Positions 49,201 to 59,896 of a stretch of DNA of 64,000 nt are shown in pieces. The notes under the pieces are model-generated. The model was not told the DNA's origin. It was given only the letters and a program-made list of their open reading frames with translations, and did no database searches. The stretch's first letter is position 1; the number at the start of each line of letters is the position of its first letter. Source of the stretch: Cymodocea nodosa. Lineage: Eukaryota > Streptophyta > Magnoliopsida > Alismatales > Cymodoceaceae. The stretch spans positions 8,878,501 to 8,942,500 of the forward strand of contig CM072341.1 of assembly GCA_036874045.1 (NCBI GenBank). Reading direction: 5' to 3'. The translations under genes were made by a program, and so were the position numbers.

Positions 49201-52200
49201 CATAAAAACCCAAGAAATGAAAATTGAACACAAAAAAGACATTGAAATAGCATGCATTGCATCTAATGTAGTGTTCCATTTCAACCAAATTAACATTGAG
49301 AAGTGTTATAGTGCATATATGTTGAATGCAAACTGTCTAGTTTCAGTTATATGGTGCTTTAAGAAGTATTGATACAATCAAAAATTTAGTTGCAATATGA
49401 TTTGGATTTAAGGATTCAATAATCTTCTAAAAGTTAGGATACAACTTGGCTTAGACACAAAGTGATATTCTCATACCATATATTATACAACCAATAGACG
49501 AATTTAAAGATGGAATTTGGAAATCTCATTTGGAAATCATCTTTAAAAATGGGTTTATATGGTTGACATGCACTTTTAACAAACAATGATAACCTTTAAT
49601 CATTAAATATATTGCAAGAAATAGAAGCTAATAGATAATAGCATGTTTACAAGTAGACAATGATGAATGAACGAATCAGAGTGTATGAAATAGAAGTTAA
49701 TAGATAATAGCATAGAACAAGTATACAGTGGTGAATGAATGAATCAAAGTAAAAATGCTAAGTACAAAGATTATTGTCGGACAAATAATGAGGACAAAGA
49801 TTTGTATGACAAATAATAGCATGCTTAGTAAAAAGATTATTGTCGGAGGAAGACTTACACAATGAAAAAGATTTTATATGATCTAGGGCAAGTGTAAAAA
49901 TGTAAAAGGGGATGAATGACTTACAGGAACTTATATGATTGGGGAAATCGTGGAAAACCTAGTGACAAAAGGAAGAAACACCCGAAAGGATGTTCGGGAG
50001 AATGGTGATGGAAGATACGCACAAACGAATGCTCCTAGGAATGCACACAGAAGGAAGCAATGCCCGAGCAGATGCTCAAGAGAATGATAATAGAAGATGC
50101 GCATAGACAGAAGCTCTTAGGAATGTGCACGGAAGGAAGCAACGCCTAAATGGATGCTCAGGAGAATGGCGATGGAAGATGTTCATGAACGAAAGTTCCC
50201 ACGAATGCACATAGAAGGAAGCAACACCTGAATGGATGCTTAGGAGAATGGCGACGGAAGATGCGCACAGATGGAAGCTGGTTGGAATGTGCACGGACGA
50301 TCACTTGCTATTGGTCGCAAGAAGAAATTAGGGATTTCAGAATGGTGGATGACGGAAATGCCTTGGCGGTAAGGGAAAATTTTCCCTTTTATACTTGGGA
50401 ATGTTGAGACATTCCTTTCCTTCATAAATACATCACACTAACACCTACCTGATGGAATTCAATGATTTTCCTTTTTATTGGTTAAATTTCGTCAAGCACT
50501 AATCCCTCCTATCGACAAAGGGGAAGAGGCATACAATATTCTTATAGGAGGCATATGATTGGGGATAGCTCATTGAGTCAAATCTAGTGTACAATGCAAG
50601 GTGGAAGCTTCAAATCAGGAATTTAGAGTTGCAACAAAAGTGGTTATTAGAGATCACCATTTGTAGCGAGGGATGTATGGAAGGTGGGGAATGGAGTTGG
50701 AGGTGAGGGACATCGAAGGTGGAGAAGAGGCAACTCAAGAGGGATTGCAGATGATACATGATGGATTTTACAGATGAGGCATGCGATGATGTGTGATGTT
50801 GGACAAGAGGTAATAGATTCTTTTTAACATGAGGGTAGATGTGTCAATGGGTCAGGTCGAGCGGGTTGGCCCAAAAAGTATCAGCCCATTTGGGCTATAG
50901 GTCAGGTTGGGTCAAAATTTTTTTGGGACAGCTTGGCCCGACCTGAAATTTTTTCAAGGCAGCTTGAGCTAGTCTGAAATTTTTTCAGGACAACCCAGCC
51001 TGACTCGTAGCTCGACTTGCTTTTATAACTTTTTATTTTTTTCTTTGATTTAATTGAAAGTCAACTTTGGTTTGATTGAATTTTTTTTAGTTTTTTATTT
51101 TTTTAATGGTATGATCGTATCTTTAATTCGATCTAACCAAAATTTTTATTTTTTTATTTTCTTTCTTAGTCTGATTGAAGCTCAACTTCGATTCGATCGA
51201 AGTTTTTGATTTTTTTAAATGTTTATTATTATTATTTTTCTTTGGTCTAATCGATCGAAGCTTTTTATTTTTTCCTTCGGTTTGATTGACATTTTAATTT
51301 TTCTCTTTAGTCAGACCAAAGATAAACTTTGGTTGACTGAAGTTTTTTAAATTTATTATTTTTTCTTTCGATTTGACTGAAGATAAGCTTCAGTTCAATC
51401 AAAGCTTTTTAAATTTATTATTATTATTTTTAGTTTGACCGAAGATAAGCTTCGGTCCGACTAAAGTTTTTTATTTTCTTTATTTTTTCCTTTAGTTTGA
51501 TCGAATCTTAACTTCGGTCTAATTGAAGTTTTTGATTTTTTATATTTATTTTTTTGATTTTAAATTAAAAAAAAAAATACAACATTTTCGATAATCAATT
51601 CATCATTCAAACACATTATTTTATTTATAAATACATGAACATCAAACATAAGTCATCATTTATAAATCATTATTTATCACATTAACATCAATATCAAGAC
51701 ACCATCAACAGATCATTCATAATTCATCATTCCTCAACACATTCAAACACAAGTCATAAAGTTAAAATAATTATTTTATTTCTAAGTTTAAATTAAAATT
51801 ACATTATTTTTGTAATTACATCAAATATTTTAATGTACATAATTATATTTAAACTTTTAAATTTGCAAATTCATTGATGAAGTCATCTTTTTGTTGCTCT
51901 CGACGAATACAAATAAACTCCTAATCTTTAACACATTAATGTTTCTAAAATATCATCTTTTAATCTTACTCTTCTATCATTTAATATATTACCATTAATA
52001 CTAAGGTGGGGTTTGTGCACTTAGAATCTGATGGATTTGAAAATTTTTTCCGTCAGATTTTGAGTGATGAGGTGTTTGTGTATTTTGGAATTCAAATTCT
52101 TTGAGAAATTGAATTTCAATCAAGTGTAAAGGTTGGGAAAATAAATTCCCAACTTAAAAGGTTGGAATGCAATTTCCTGAACATTTTATTTATTTATTTT

Positions 52201-55200
52201 AAGGATTCAATTGAATCGAGTGAAAGAGACTTTTTTATTTTAATTTCGATCGAAGAAATATTTCGGTTCGCCCATAACACCTCCTCTCTCTATATATTTT
52301 AATATTATTATTATATATTTTTTAGCCTATTTTTTTCTTTTTAGCTTCATTTGTAAGTTTCACCTAATTTTAATTAAATACGAAGTTAAATATGCATATC
52401 TAGTTTTAACAAATGATATATACAAATCAAATTTAATATATTGTTTTAAACACTTATTATAAAATTATTATGATTATCTACAAAGAAAATAGATTTTCCT
52501 AAAACCAAAAGTAACGACATAAGATGTAACATTATGATTCATTAAAGGGTAAGACAACATTTTGAAAATAAATTTGATAGGTTATTTTTAATTAAGTACT
52601 CATCAAAATATGTGAATATCTACATTGACATTTTTTTTCCAATTATAAAAATACTTAAATTCATCTTTTCATAGACATTCATGGTATTTTTATTATGAAT
52701 GCTCAAAATAACATATCAAATTTAATTTTGATATATCAATTAACAAGATTAAGTATATGATTCATAAAGAAAATAATGCCAAAATCAAAAGTAAAAAAAA
52801 AAATAATGTGGGCAAAATGTTATACAAACTCGGTATGCCATTTTCAAATATAGGAAAAATTATTATAAGTACTAAAATTAACATTTTCTAAAAATACTTT
52901 TAGATTCTTCAAAATATCTTAAATATAATAGTTATTTTTTGAGTTCAACATGTCATTGTTGTAGTCCTATTTATAAGATTTCTCTAAGTAACCATTTAAT
53001 TGAGATGTATTTCAACTTAGATATTCTTAAATTTTTTTATCTAAGTTGTAACTTCATTCAAAAACTTTTCTTTTAACTTTAATATTCCTATATATAAAAG
53101 TTACAATTCGATTTAATTTTTTCTTTTAACTTAGATATTTTTATGTTTTATCTAAGTTATAATTTCATTTAATTAACTTAATCTTGTCCTTTTAACTCAT
53201 TCTTTGGTTAATTACATTTTCACTAATTACTTTAATTCGTTACTTCATTAAAAATCAATTCTGTTTAATTCTGTTATGTGCACAAACACTTAAATTTTAA
53301 TTTTCATTAAATTCCAAAATGTGCACAAATACTTGGATTTTAAATTATTTCCGTCAAATTCTGTTAGAATTCAAATTCTGTTAGAATTCAAATTCTACGG
53401 AATTCAAATTTTGAGTGCACAAACAGTCTCTAAATGTTTTTTTACATGTTATAGAAGAAGTTGAAATTGTTAGTAAATTTCTTACCATTAATGATAAAAT
53501 AAGAAATATGCATTTTTTGTGTTTTTCTTCAATTTATTACATCAAAATCTAGAAAATAAGAGAGGTATCATATTCCAATTTTTATTTTTTATTTTCTATT
53601 GATTTAAACATTCATTTTTTACGAATGTTGAAAAATGAATGTTATTTAATATTTGTTTAACATACATGGACTTACCGATTTACAAGGCCTAACCTAAATT
53701 GGCCTGCGGGCCAACTTGGGTTCGACCTGAATTAGCCTATAGGTTAGTCTGGCTCGACTCGAATTGACTTGCAGGCCAGCTTGACTCATAGGCCAATTTT
53801 CTAATACATTGTAGCCTAGCTTGGCTTGATTTTTTAAATTAGGCCAAGTTAGGTCAGCCCATTACAAGTTGGGCTGGGCTAGCCCGCAATGGCTTGACCT
53901 AATTGACACCTCATGATGACGGTTTTTAGACAAGGTGAAAGGATCAAACAACTTTCATAAGAGAGGAGGGCGGAAATGAGGGAATGTTTAACCTTTTATA
54001 TGAGGGGAAGTTTAACTTCCTTTCCCAATATTTTGGTATGCACAAATGGTCTAATTTTTGAGAATTCCATTTTGAACTTTCCTTTCTTGACTTTCCATTA
54101 GGGATAAGCCTCCCCTAAAGAAGAATCATGAATGAAACAAGATCAAGAATATTTTACATGAATATTTGAAGGTTGCAAAACTTGTTAGGTGCTTAATGTA
54201 AATTTATTCTTGCACCTTCAGTCAAAACATCCTACTCCACTCCATTTGACCCATTTAGACTACCGATTCTTTATTAGATATTCATTTTTGTTCTATCTTT
54301 ATAGAGTATTAGCTAGTTGGATATCATTTGAACTTGTCAAAACTTCTCTTTTTATTCTCTATTAGAGTATTAGCTAGTTCAGATATTCACCTCCTTATTG
54401 GATGATCAATTCTATTGTTATCATTTGAAGTCACCTAAATTGGATCATAGAAAGCCATTTTGTTAGTCTATTTAGTATACTCTTGTAAGCTAGAACTTTT
54501 TGAACTTTGAACTTAGGTCATCTCACTTAGTTTATTTTGACATCAGATCTAGTCATTACCTATTTCAGATTAACGATGACCATTTCATTAGTTCATTTCT
54601 CCGTAAGTCTGAGGCATTTCTAGGTAACTAGGTGTTATTTAATTTTTCTTAGACTTCTTATTTTTTTGAAGTTTTTTTGTAGATTCTCCGTATTTATATT
54701 CAGTTCTACTCATGTTTGTAAACTTTTTATGAGATCTAATCTATATTTTCACTAGATTTAGCTTGAAAACATGTATTTCTCTGTTTCATATAAAGATTGG
54801 ATTTTAATTTTTTTTGCATTTTCAAAAGAAATTTTTTATAATGTTTAAAAATTAAATTTAATTATTTTTGTATTGTTAATTAGCTTGTCCTAACATTTTA
54901 TATCAAAAATCATAGTTTAAGCCCTTTTTATGGACTTTTATGATTTATCCAAACTTCCATTAACATTTCTACCCAAGTCTGACATATCTCATTTTTTGTC
55001 AGAAAAGGTTGTATTTTATCTGATTCTTTTATTCTGAGCAGATTTCATAGAAATCTATCATGTGGAGATTTTGATCACTCAAAATAAAACCAACATACAC
55101 GCATAACTACCTTTTATCTAGCTTCTTTTTCATTTGTTCCTGCTAAGCAACAAACATCACAGAAATCTATCTTGCAGCGATTTGATCTCAACACAACCAT

Positions 55201-56492
55201 TTTTATGTATTTTCCTTTTCATTCTTTTATTTTGGGAGTATTTGTGGTACAACAAAATTTTTGGGATGCCAAAGAGCTTCAAATATTGAGCGTCTATTCA
55301 AGCATATTACATATTGATGGCATGACAGGATTTGAAGTAAGAATCACATACCTGTAATTACAAAATAGTAGATACTTTTCTTTGAGACAATGGGCATCAC
55401 AGAGTTTGCCTTCACATAATTCATTTTGAATCTCAAAATAACATCAAATTATACGTTAAAGTGTTGTCAACACTAACGGATGATACGTGACACTTTTAAT
55501 GATGATAAGTTTTGGTATCTGTCTAGATAGTAGGACGTAATGAAGATGAAACTTTACAATCAATTGTTTTAATTTGTTGTGGAAATTTGTACTGAAAAAT
55601 GCCCATGTCATAATATTTTAATTATTCTTCTAATAGTGGGTTCTAACAGTACAAAAGTTCTATTAGTTTTGATTATGGACTCAGGAAATCCAACTTTTAG
55701 TTTGACATATAGATGGGGGGATACTGAAATTTTTGTCACTTGCAGGGACATTTTGAAATATTAAGCTTGAGTGGCACATATGTTTCCGGTCATGATGTGC
55801 ATGCAGAAGGTCTCGGTAGTCTCAGCATATGTCTGTCTGATTCCGAGTGCCAAGTGTTTGGTGGACCAATTTTTGGGCGACTCCTTGCAGCTAGCCCTGT
55901 GCAGGTAACTTTCAGAATACGTTGTAATTTCTATGTGCACAGGGCAAGGAGCTCTTGCTATCATTCTCTAAAAGACATCATGGAACACTCATTTCCTTGG
56001 CATACGTACAGTAATTACCAAAGTTGTGACTTACACTCTAAACTGATGTTTTTTTTTAAGCCGATGCCTTCTTTCTTTTTATCTAACAGCAATAAATGAA
56101 ACAATTGTGTAGTAATTGCAATAATTTATTTCACTACCATGGTCAGTTTGTTTTACTCCCCTATTGTTTTACTCCCCTATTGTTTTGAACTGAATCAGCT
56201 AGTTAGAACTTGGAAGATTTTATTTTGCCTGATTTGTAGGGGTCTCTTTTTCTAGTTAATGGTGGCCAGTTTCAGTCGCAATGACGGAAAAGCTGCGAGG
56301 AAGCCTGGGATCGGGATTCAACTTGATGGTGGAACTGTACCTGCAGATGATGGTGAAGGTGATCAACGGATGGTTTGTTCTAGTCCAACGCATGTTCAAG
56401 AAACGGCTCTAACGACGACCGCACAACTTAGGCCGGGGCAGGTGGCGAGAAGAAGTAACCCTAGAGACATTGACTTGACTCTGAGTAGCTAA
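40256..56492 (+). CDS. AHL protein (AT-hook, PPC/DUF296), five coding exons
   Basis: Exons 40256-40733, 41484-41551, 43065-43190, 55746-55904, 56256-56492 (all GT-AG) give 355 residues. AHL proteins are plant nuclear proteins that bind the minor groove of AT-rich DNA and act as chromatin-linked regulators of growth. Two AT-hooks: KKRGRPRKYG (94-103) and KRGRGRPRGSG (141-151). The PPC domain spans about 160-283: GFKPHVLKVSTGEDIAAKLM, AVCIL-type TVCILSASG, VTYQ, then GHFEILSLSG (225-234), and ends SPVQLMVASF. Two AT-hooks plus introns place it in the intron-containing, type II AHL group. Odd points: the usually conserved GRFEIL is GHFEIL here; intron 3 is 12.5 kb and full of transposon remnants; exon 5 has a second possible acceptor at 56239 leading to an early stop. 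The start is the first ATG of the frame, followed by a Ser/Pro-rich N-terminus. The specific AHL number cannot be assigned. Confidence 0.93.
43191..44341 (+). other. AHL intron 3, unique 5' part
   Basis: Intronic, AT-rich. A short CA repeat lies near 43380. No gene supported on either strand. Confidence 0.6.
45382..46768 (-). pseudogene. PIF/Harbinger DDE transposase (decayed)
   Basis: Read on the minus strand from ATG 46768. Upstream helix region: FLITIGQNQKYRITLEQFSRSxW and VLNAIICLHHMLI (46415-46280). DDE domain: YIEAIDDTHIKATI holds the first Asp; NVMATCNFDMRFTYILVGWKGSAADAHIL follows (46140-45960). The second motif, normally VDxGYPN, reads VNVGYPN (about 45828), so the second catalytic Asp is Asn. 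The third motif keeps Glu in VIERTFKVVKHHF (about 45690). LLHNFI then marks the C-terminal end, about 45580. Several in-frame stops. Cut-and-paste transposase family, no longer functional. An ancestral intron is possible because frames switch at about 46160. Confidence 0.85.
47085..48138 (-). pseudogene. Myb/SANT-like ORF of the Harbinger element (decayed)
   Basis: Minus-strand ATG at 48138, MSTPNKRMTDEGRSYISWN, then a Myb/SANT-like helix pattern ending DDEI(stop)KEFVKAHPKCESYKDKLC (about 47720). This is the pattern of plant L10-interacting MYB-domain-like proteins and of Harbinger ORF1. A polar linker follows (47675-47463), then a C-terminal helical domain AMELFQKPKFYKMFLSLP (to 47085). About six stops interrupt the first third. 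In PIF/Harbinger elements this protein helps import the transposase and bind element ends. Placed upstream of the transposase on the same strand, as expected. Confidence 0.72.
48139..49970. other. Noncoding part of the Harbinger remnant / AHL intron 3
   Basis: About 1.8 kb of AT-rich intronic DNA. A phrase near 49619-49700 (AGAAATAGAAGCTAATAGATAATAGCAT) is repeated with changes at about 49688-49720. No gene supported. Confidence 0.5.
49971..50298. repeat. 82-bp tandem repeat, four copies
   Basis: Units start with GGAAG(A/C)AA at 49971, 50053, 50135 and 50217, an 82-bp period. Each has a GGATGCT(C/T)AGGAGAATGG-like core and ends AATG(T/C)(G/A)CACxxAAG. The unit is GC-richer than its surroundings. 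82 is not a multiple of three, so it is not a protein repeat. The small minus-strand ORFs over it are by-products. Confidence 0.85.
51040..51570. repeat. Degenerate palindromic short repeats (TTCGGTxxGAxxGAAG type)
   Basis: About ten imperfect units of roughly 45-60 bp. Each pairs a GAAG...CTTCG(G/A)T-like palindrome (AAGATAAGCTTCGGTC, GAAGCTCAACTTCGATT) with a TTTTTTATTTTTT spacer. The inverse of the same motif occurs at 36690-36860 and 38490-38830. Confidence 0.6.
52005..53430. mobile_element. Non-autonomous Harbinger-type TIR element (1.4 kb)
   Basis: Begins GGTGGGGTTTGTGCAC and ends GTGCACAAACAGTCTC. The ten bases GTTTGTGCAC are a perfect inverted match, with weaker pairing outside. TAA flanks both sides (52002-52004 and 53431-53433). 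Subterminal regions are also inverted-like (TTGAATTCAAATTC phrases). Interior is AT-rich with no ORF. Nested in the hAT-like element. Confidence 0.65.
54055..55745 (+). other. AHL intron 3, 3' part
   Basis: AT-rich intron with a pyrimidine-rich stretch and GTCACTTGCAG acceptor at 55735-55745. No separate gene supported. Confidence 0.6.
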
Positions 56493-57341
56493 CAATAGAC
56501 TGTGAGTTTGCCTAAAGCTTACGTGGCTGTATGACATACTGCAGAAGTGTTGGTTAAATTAGCTGTTAATGCATTCTTGACCAATGTGCATATGTGACAT
56601 GTTAGATCTTGCATGGCATTAACAATTTAGTTTAAATCGGACAAGACTAATACATGCCAGCAACCGATCATACGACACACAGGCAACATCAGGTGGATGG
56701 GAGATAGCGCGTCCACAGAAGGAAGAGAAAATAATGTAGGCGTCGTCGATAACGACTTTAAAATTCGAAAATTCTGTGTAAGTGGATAAGGTAGGTGGGC
56801 CAGGTTCTGGATAAGGAATATTTCTATTGTAAATTTTTAAAACTACGGTGTCGGTGTAAAAAATTTAAAAACTTACAAGGCAAAGATTTTTCAAAAATAA
56901 ATTAAAATCAAACACAGTGATCTAATCCTGTTTAATCTGAACGATCAATTGCATCAATCAATCACGATAATTTGTTCAAGTTAAATATGATTAAAGTGGT
57001 CATCATTCCTTTCTACCGTCGTAACCTTGCCTAAAGAAGACAACCATCTTTTCTCGCATCTCTCCTACAATAAGAGCCCAAACATAAGAAATTAACTTCA
57101 CCTCTACAGCGTTCACGCTTCAGGTTCCTTTATTTTGTTTACAAATAGTATCAACAGAAGATGTTTCCAGCATCACGCCCATAAAACGGGTGTAGTATAC
57201 CACGACATACAGTGCGTACTCGAGCACAAACTAGGTACTGTTTGATGCTTCAAGCAAAACAGATTCAATTTTACCTCTTCAGAGTATAGATAACCCCTCG
57301 ATCGATCGAAGCATCGGTTTCAACTCCAACGTCCTAAGCAT
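56493..57341. other. Intergenic region between convergent AHL and GPX genes
   Basis: About 850 bp that must hold both 3' UTRs and polyadenylation signals. No ORF of note and no repeat recognised. Confidence 0.6.
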
Positions 57342-58950
57342 TTAAGACAGACCCAGCAGTTTCTTTATGTCTTTCTGCAATGAAACAAGACAACAATCGA
57401 GAGAATGCATTAGGATCAAAACATGGAGAAAAATAGGCCATTCAGTAAATGATGAGCATATAATTGGGTGCGTGTTACCTCCATTTTCAAAGGGGAGGTG
57501 GTTGGAGCATAACGATCCACTACACGTCCCTCCTTGTCAACCAAGAACTTTCCAAAGTTCCACTTTATGCCATCTCCAAAGATGCCACCCTTGCTAGATT
57601 TTAGGAATTGATACAAGGGGGCAGTGTTCTTTCCATTCACGTCAACCTAACACAGGATATAACATGTGGATAATTCAAGCTACAAATGCCTCACATGAAG
57701 TACGCTTTTCCCTATGAAATTGACCCACGCTATGTAAATAACAATATAGAATAGTGACAGCCTACAAGAAAGGATTTGCAGGCAATGTAAAGTATTGAAC
57801 CCAACAACAGGCTTCATGTAGAACAATTTCCTTGCTTACCATTGTCTATTATTAGCTGAAAGAGAAATCATCAGCTACAGTCACATAAATATAGCATGTA
57901 CATGATCTTTGTCTCTATTTATCTAGCTATCTAGCTTTCTAAATCTATAGAATATACACTACATTATAGTTCACCATAAATAATAGCTTTATAAAGTCAT
58001 GGATCAAATAATGGACTGATGGACAGTGTTCACGGATACGTGACATATGTCATCAGACGCTACCGCAAAAGAGGATTCACGTAATTAAAAGTAAGGTCGA
58101 TTAAAGCTACCTTATCGAAGATGGGATACTCAGCCTTGAAACGGGTGCAAGCAAACTCTAATATCTGCTCATTGGTCCCAGGTTCTTCCCCTCCAAATTG
58201 ATTGCATGGAAAAGCCAAAATTTCAAAATCTACATGATTTGAAAGAATCCAATCATCAATGAGTGACAAAGAACATTGAGCTAACATCACAAATCATGAA
58301 TACAATAAAATGCTGCCTAAAAATAAGGACAATAAAAATAACATCGCATTTCATCCAGAAAAAGGGAAACACACGGCAACATTTTTACGAAATTTGCACC
58401 AGCCAGGAAGCAAGCTGAACCAAAATAAGAATGTATATCCAAGGAAGAAAATAACGAAATTCACTGAAAAAAGAAAAAATTTGCACCTTTATCCTTATAA
58501 TTCTCATACAGCTGACTGAGCTCTGTGTAGTTGGAATTAGTCAGGCCACTGAAACAGAATCACATCAGTAAGGATACAATCACGAACAAAAATAAGACTG
58601 GCAACATACAGAAACAATGCCCAAAAGATATAATAACTTCTGAGCTCCAGCGCAAGGAGAAAAGAACAAATTCCACGTTCAATCTAACTAGATACCACTG
58701 AGATGCAACATTGACGATCAGAAGAACCTTTCCCTTGTATACACTGAGATCAACATCATTACCCCTAGCATCCTGCAGAAGACCCGACACGATGAATTTT
58801 ACTTGAGGCATCAAAATAAACCCTAAATTGAAACATCGAAAGGAACCAGACGGCAAATCAACGAAAAAAAAAAAGGGATTGGGATGTGACGCTAACCTTG
58901 ACTATGAAGTCATGGACGGACTGGCTGGTATTGGAAGAGTTCCCCGCCAT
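57342..58950 (-). CDS. Glutathione peroxidase, plant Cys-type (GPX), six exons
   Basis: Minus-strand exons 58950-58897, 58772-58696, 58548-58487 (lower edge +/-1), 58229-58111, 57646-57479, 57374-57342, all GT-AG, 170 residues, the usual length for a plant cytosolic GPX. These enzymes reduce hydrogen peroxide and lipid hydroperoxides, in plants mainly with thioredoxin. Motifs: [20 protein letters not shown], then [20 protein letters not shown] with peroxidatic Cys44 (codon split by intron 2), [20 protein letters not shown] with Gln75 and Cys73, [14 protein letters not shown] with resolving Cys92, and [15 protein letters not shown] with Trp133 and Asn134. Cys replaces selenocysteine, as in all plant GPX. 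Odd: residue 65, at an exon join, is Asp where Gly is common. No clear N-terminal targeting signal from ATG 58950, but the frame stays open upstream through a Leu/Arg-rich stretch with no in-frame ATG before the (TA)n tract. No premature stops, so probably functional. Confidence 0.95.
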
Positions 58951-59088
58951 TTTTCGGAGACAAATCTGGACTGGCCGGCCAGGGCGCTCGCAGAATGGAA
59001 GCCTCGAGACGCGCAGAGGCTTCTGAGTGAGCAGGAACTTGAGGAGGCGAGCAGTGGAGGTGAACGGCTCCGGTTGCGGTTGGTAGGC

Positions 59089-59090
<2 letters not shown>
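58951..59090 (-). promoter_or_regulatory. GPX 5' leader
   Basis: A GC-rich 140-bp stretch between the GPX ATG and the (TA)n tract, in contrast to AT-rich DNA beyond. Probably 5' UTR and core promoter. In the GPX frame it is open and reads ARLLKFLLTQKPLRVSRLPF-like, Leu/Arg-rich, before the ATG, which could be chance or a former targeting sequence. Confidence 0.4.

Positions 59091-59137
<47 letters not shown>
59091..59137. repeat. (TA)n microsatellite upstream of GPX
   Basis: 47 bases of uninterrupted TA, about 140 bp upstream of the GPX start codon. Likely length-variable. It may overlap the core promoter or leader. Confidence 0.95.
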
Positions 59138-59139
<2 letters not shown>

Positions 59140-59896
59140 TTTTTATGATTAATAAGTTTTAAATTTTAATAAAAGTGACGAATATTTTTATTCGATTAAT
59201 TCTCTGACGGCTGTCGTCCATTACATTTCCCGTGGACGAGGCTGGACACGCCGGCGTCTGCACCCGTGAAATGAACCGGTTTCGAAGATCTTTGGTCAAA
59301 TCAATTTTTTTATTTTATATAAAAAATATAAAAGTCTTTGATATATTTATTTAAATTTTCAACTTTTTAAAGTAAAATTTAAAGACAACATAGATATTTA
59401 ATAAATGATTATGCTCAGGACATTAGTCTAACAATAAATAACATGTTAAAGAAGTTTTTAGATATATATATATTTTAAGTATCTAAAATATTTTAATTCT
59501 TCATTTTGACTTTTGATAATATATATATTATATAATTTATATATAACAATAATAAGTTAAAAATAATTTATAAATAAAAATAAAAATTTCACATTTCTAT
59601 GAGTATAATTGTATAAATAAAAATATAAATAATTATAAAGAAAAAACTTTTAATTTTTTTAAGTTGCTTGTATTAATACATATAAAACCACTATAAAAAT
59701 TTCTCATATTCTTTTTACATTGTTGCTTTTGTAGTAAACTTTTATTATTGTGTTGATTGTAATTTAATTAAGATAAAATTGGAAACCTTTGATATATATA
59801 ATTCTTAGGGTGAAATAAAAATCAATAATAATTTTAGAAGACTCACTATTCACTCTCCTTTAGTAAGTAATCAATCCATAACAGTATATAGGCATT
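59138..59896. other. AT-rich region between GPX and SIRE-B
   Basis: Upstream sequence of GPX followed by very AT-rich DNA. No gene or repeat boundary recognised. GCATT at 59892-59896 would be the left target duplication of SIRE-B, but its partner is outside the window. Confidence 0.5.

Larger units (their letters stand above)
50836..53911. mobile_element. hAT-like TIR element (non-autonomous), tentative
   Basis: Left end TAGATGTGTCAATGGGTCAG and inverted right end AGGTGTCAATTAGGTCAAGCC share a TGTCAAT core. Both subterminal regions are rich in GGCCC/GGGCC-type motifs (50870-50990 and 53690-53890), typical of plant hAT-like elements. CATGAGGG (50828-50835) and CATGATGA (53912-53919) may be a degraded 8-bp duplication (6 of 8). 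No transposase domain seen. A younger element sits inside at 52005-53430. Confidence 0.5.
44342..54051 (-). mobile_element. PIF/Harbinger-type DNA transposon remnant in AHL intron 3 (outer limits tentative)
   Basis: Contains both genes typical of PIF/Harbinger, transposase and Myb/SANT-like, on the minus strand. Proposed ends: GGATCTATTTGTGTATG from 44342 and, inverted, GACCATTTGTGCATACC ending at 54051, each next to TAA (44339-44341 and 54052-54054), the 3-bp duplication used by this superfamily. The terminal match is short and imperfect. A similar end, GGGCCTATTAGTGTACATCGG at 44942, suggests either a second nested element or a subterminal repeat. The right part is interrupted by the hAT-like element at 50836-53911. 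Confidence 0.4.

Noticed and set aside
49971-50298. Regular repeat that might suggest a CRISPR-like array
   Set aside because: Units are contiguous with an 82-bp period and no unique spacers, and the setting is a plant intron.
50076-50425. Minus-strand small open frames with CxFLxASxxAHL repeats
   Set aside because: They are translations of the 82-bp tandem repeat in changing frames.
56240-56284. First candidate acceptor as the main AHL exon 5 start
   Set aside because: It breaks the conserved SPVQxxVASF end of the PPC domain and stops after 14 residues. The acceptor at 56255 restores the family pattern.
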